Positions 63,614-64,000 of a stretch of DNA of 64,000 nucleotides are shown here, in pieces; positions within the stretch are counted from its first letter, which is position 1; each line of letters opens with the position of its first letter. Position numbers and translations under genes: made by a program. The notes below the pieces were generated by a model. The model was not told the origin of the DNA and did not search any database. It was given only the letters and a program-made list of their open reading frames with translations. The stretch comes from Arthrobacter_H sp030452125 (GTDB lineage: Bacteria > Actinomycetota > Actinomycetes > Actinomycetales > Micrococcaceae), in the NCBI GenBank assembly GCA_052379645.1, contig JBQSYU010000012.1; one strand, given 5' to 3'.

Positions 63614-64000
63614 TCACTGGACGCGGTCGCCGGGGTGAACGGTGCGGAACTTGTGGTGGTCCTCGGTGGAAACGGTGACCGTGGCGAGCCGGTGGTCGTC
63701 CGATTTGGCGCGGGCGGTGATTTCAGTGGCGAGCCAACGCATACGCGCGCGGTGCCAGTCGTTACCCTTCAGCTCAACTAGGAGCGTTCCGGGGTTGGTT
63801 TCGTACCAGCCGTCGATTTTCTGGTGGGGGGTTCCGTCTGAGAACTGGGACTCGTCCGTGCGTTCGTAGGATTCCAAAAACTGGTCGCGGATATCCATTG
63901 CCCAAGTATTCGATTCCTTGGCTTCGAGGTTGAGCCCCGAGTTTTGTTCGATGGCTGACAAAGCCTCGCTCGGGCTGCTGGCGGCTGGTGAGCTGCTGGC
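63614..64000 (-). CDS. Partial protein with possible PD-(D/E)XK nuclease motif
   Basis: The frame is open from 63614 to the window edge on the minus strand, so the 5' end lies outside; a TTG at 63961 is the first internal start codon. The C-terminal 115 residues include HQKIDGWYETNPGTLLVELKG, an Asp followed about 12 residues later by ELK, as in PD-(D/E)XK nucleases. It is next to the low-GC gene on the same strand. A nuclease or defence role is an inference from one motif. Confidence 0.45.
   Translation of the reverse strand, partial: ASSSPAASSPSEALSAIEQNSGLNLEAKESNTWAMDIRDQFLESYERTDESQFSDGTPHQKIDGWYETNPGTLLVELKGNDWHRARMRWLATEITARAKSDDHRLATVTVSTEDHHKFRTVHPGDRVQ

Larger units (their letters stand above)
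57050..64000. mobile_element. Integrated phage-satellite-like element (right end outside window)
   Basis: It starts in tadC with a large serine integrase and carries, on the plus strand, a hypothetical gene, a small helical protein, a replisome-organiser-like protein, a cassette of tiny overlapping genes, and an HK97-type capsid. A structured non-coding stretch and two minus-strand cargo genes follow. No terminase, portal, protease or tail gene is visible up to base 64000. The layout recalls phiRv1/phiRv2 of mycobacteria and capsid-carrying satellites. Elements beyond the window could change this picture. Confidence 0.75.

Overview
The window looks like the chromosome of a high-GC actinobacterium of the order Micrococcales, most likely Micrococcaceae-like (Arthrobacter/Micrococcus relatives). 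The evidence is a WhiB1-type protein, mycothione reductase, a PASTA-domain PknB-type kinase, a GarA/OdhI FHA protein followed by FtsR, class II DAHP synthase, frequent GTG starts and several apparently leaderless starts. This was judged by reading motifs and gene order; no database search was run and the genus is not determined.

Layout. 1-9570 is conserved backbone: the 3' part of an RGG-repeat/TPR-like protein, a HAD phosphatase, tlyA, NAD kinase, recN, pyrG, a NUDIX hydrolase and xerD. 9589-22253 is a metabolic block between xerD and the parA-scpAB cluster: a second NUDIX protein, an SDR with a C-terminal zinc ribbon, the methylcitrate cycle (gntR-prpDBC divergent from prpE, with two TGTATACA-type palindromes between them) and a CitA/CitB-like two-component system beside a DctA transporter. 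22469-29333 returns to backbone (parA, scpA, scpB, rluB, tyrA, cmk, der), followed by tRNA-Pro(GGG). 29799-32323 is the garA-ftsR-DUF151-merR group known from mycobacteria. 32424-38415 holds pyruvate carboxylase between two ParA/MinD-like ATPases, then mycothione reductase. 39916-49321 holds fadD, a glucokinase, a small membrane protein, an esterase, plsC, class II DAHP synthase, a PknL-like kinase and whiB1. 49627-57135 holds a small membrane protein, an EssC-like FHA/FtsK ATPase and the start of a Tad (Flp pilus) locus, tadA-tadB-tadC.

The most notable feature is at the right end. tadC is interrupted near its 3' end by an integrated element that starts with a large serine integrase at about 57075 and runs past the window edge. 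The element carries a replisome-organiser-like protein, a cassette of tiny overlapping genes (two with zinc-finger-like cysteines), an HK97-type major capsid protein, a structured GCCGGC-rich non-coding stretch, and two minus-strand genes of visibly different base composition, one with a possible PD-(D/E)XK motif. No terminase, portal, protease or tail gene is visible between integrase and capsid, so it resembles a phage satellite or phiRv1-like element more than a full prophage. The insertion should remove the last transmembrane helix of TadC. Tad/Flp pili are required for natural transformation in Micrococcus luteus, so this may be an excision-controlled pilus or competence switch, analogous to the comK prophage of Listeria.
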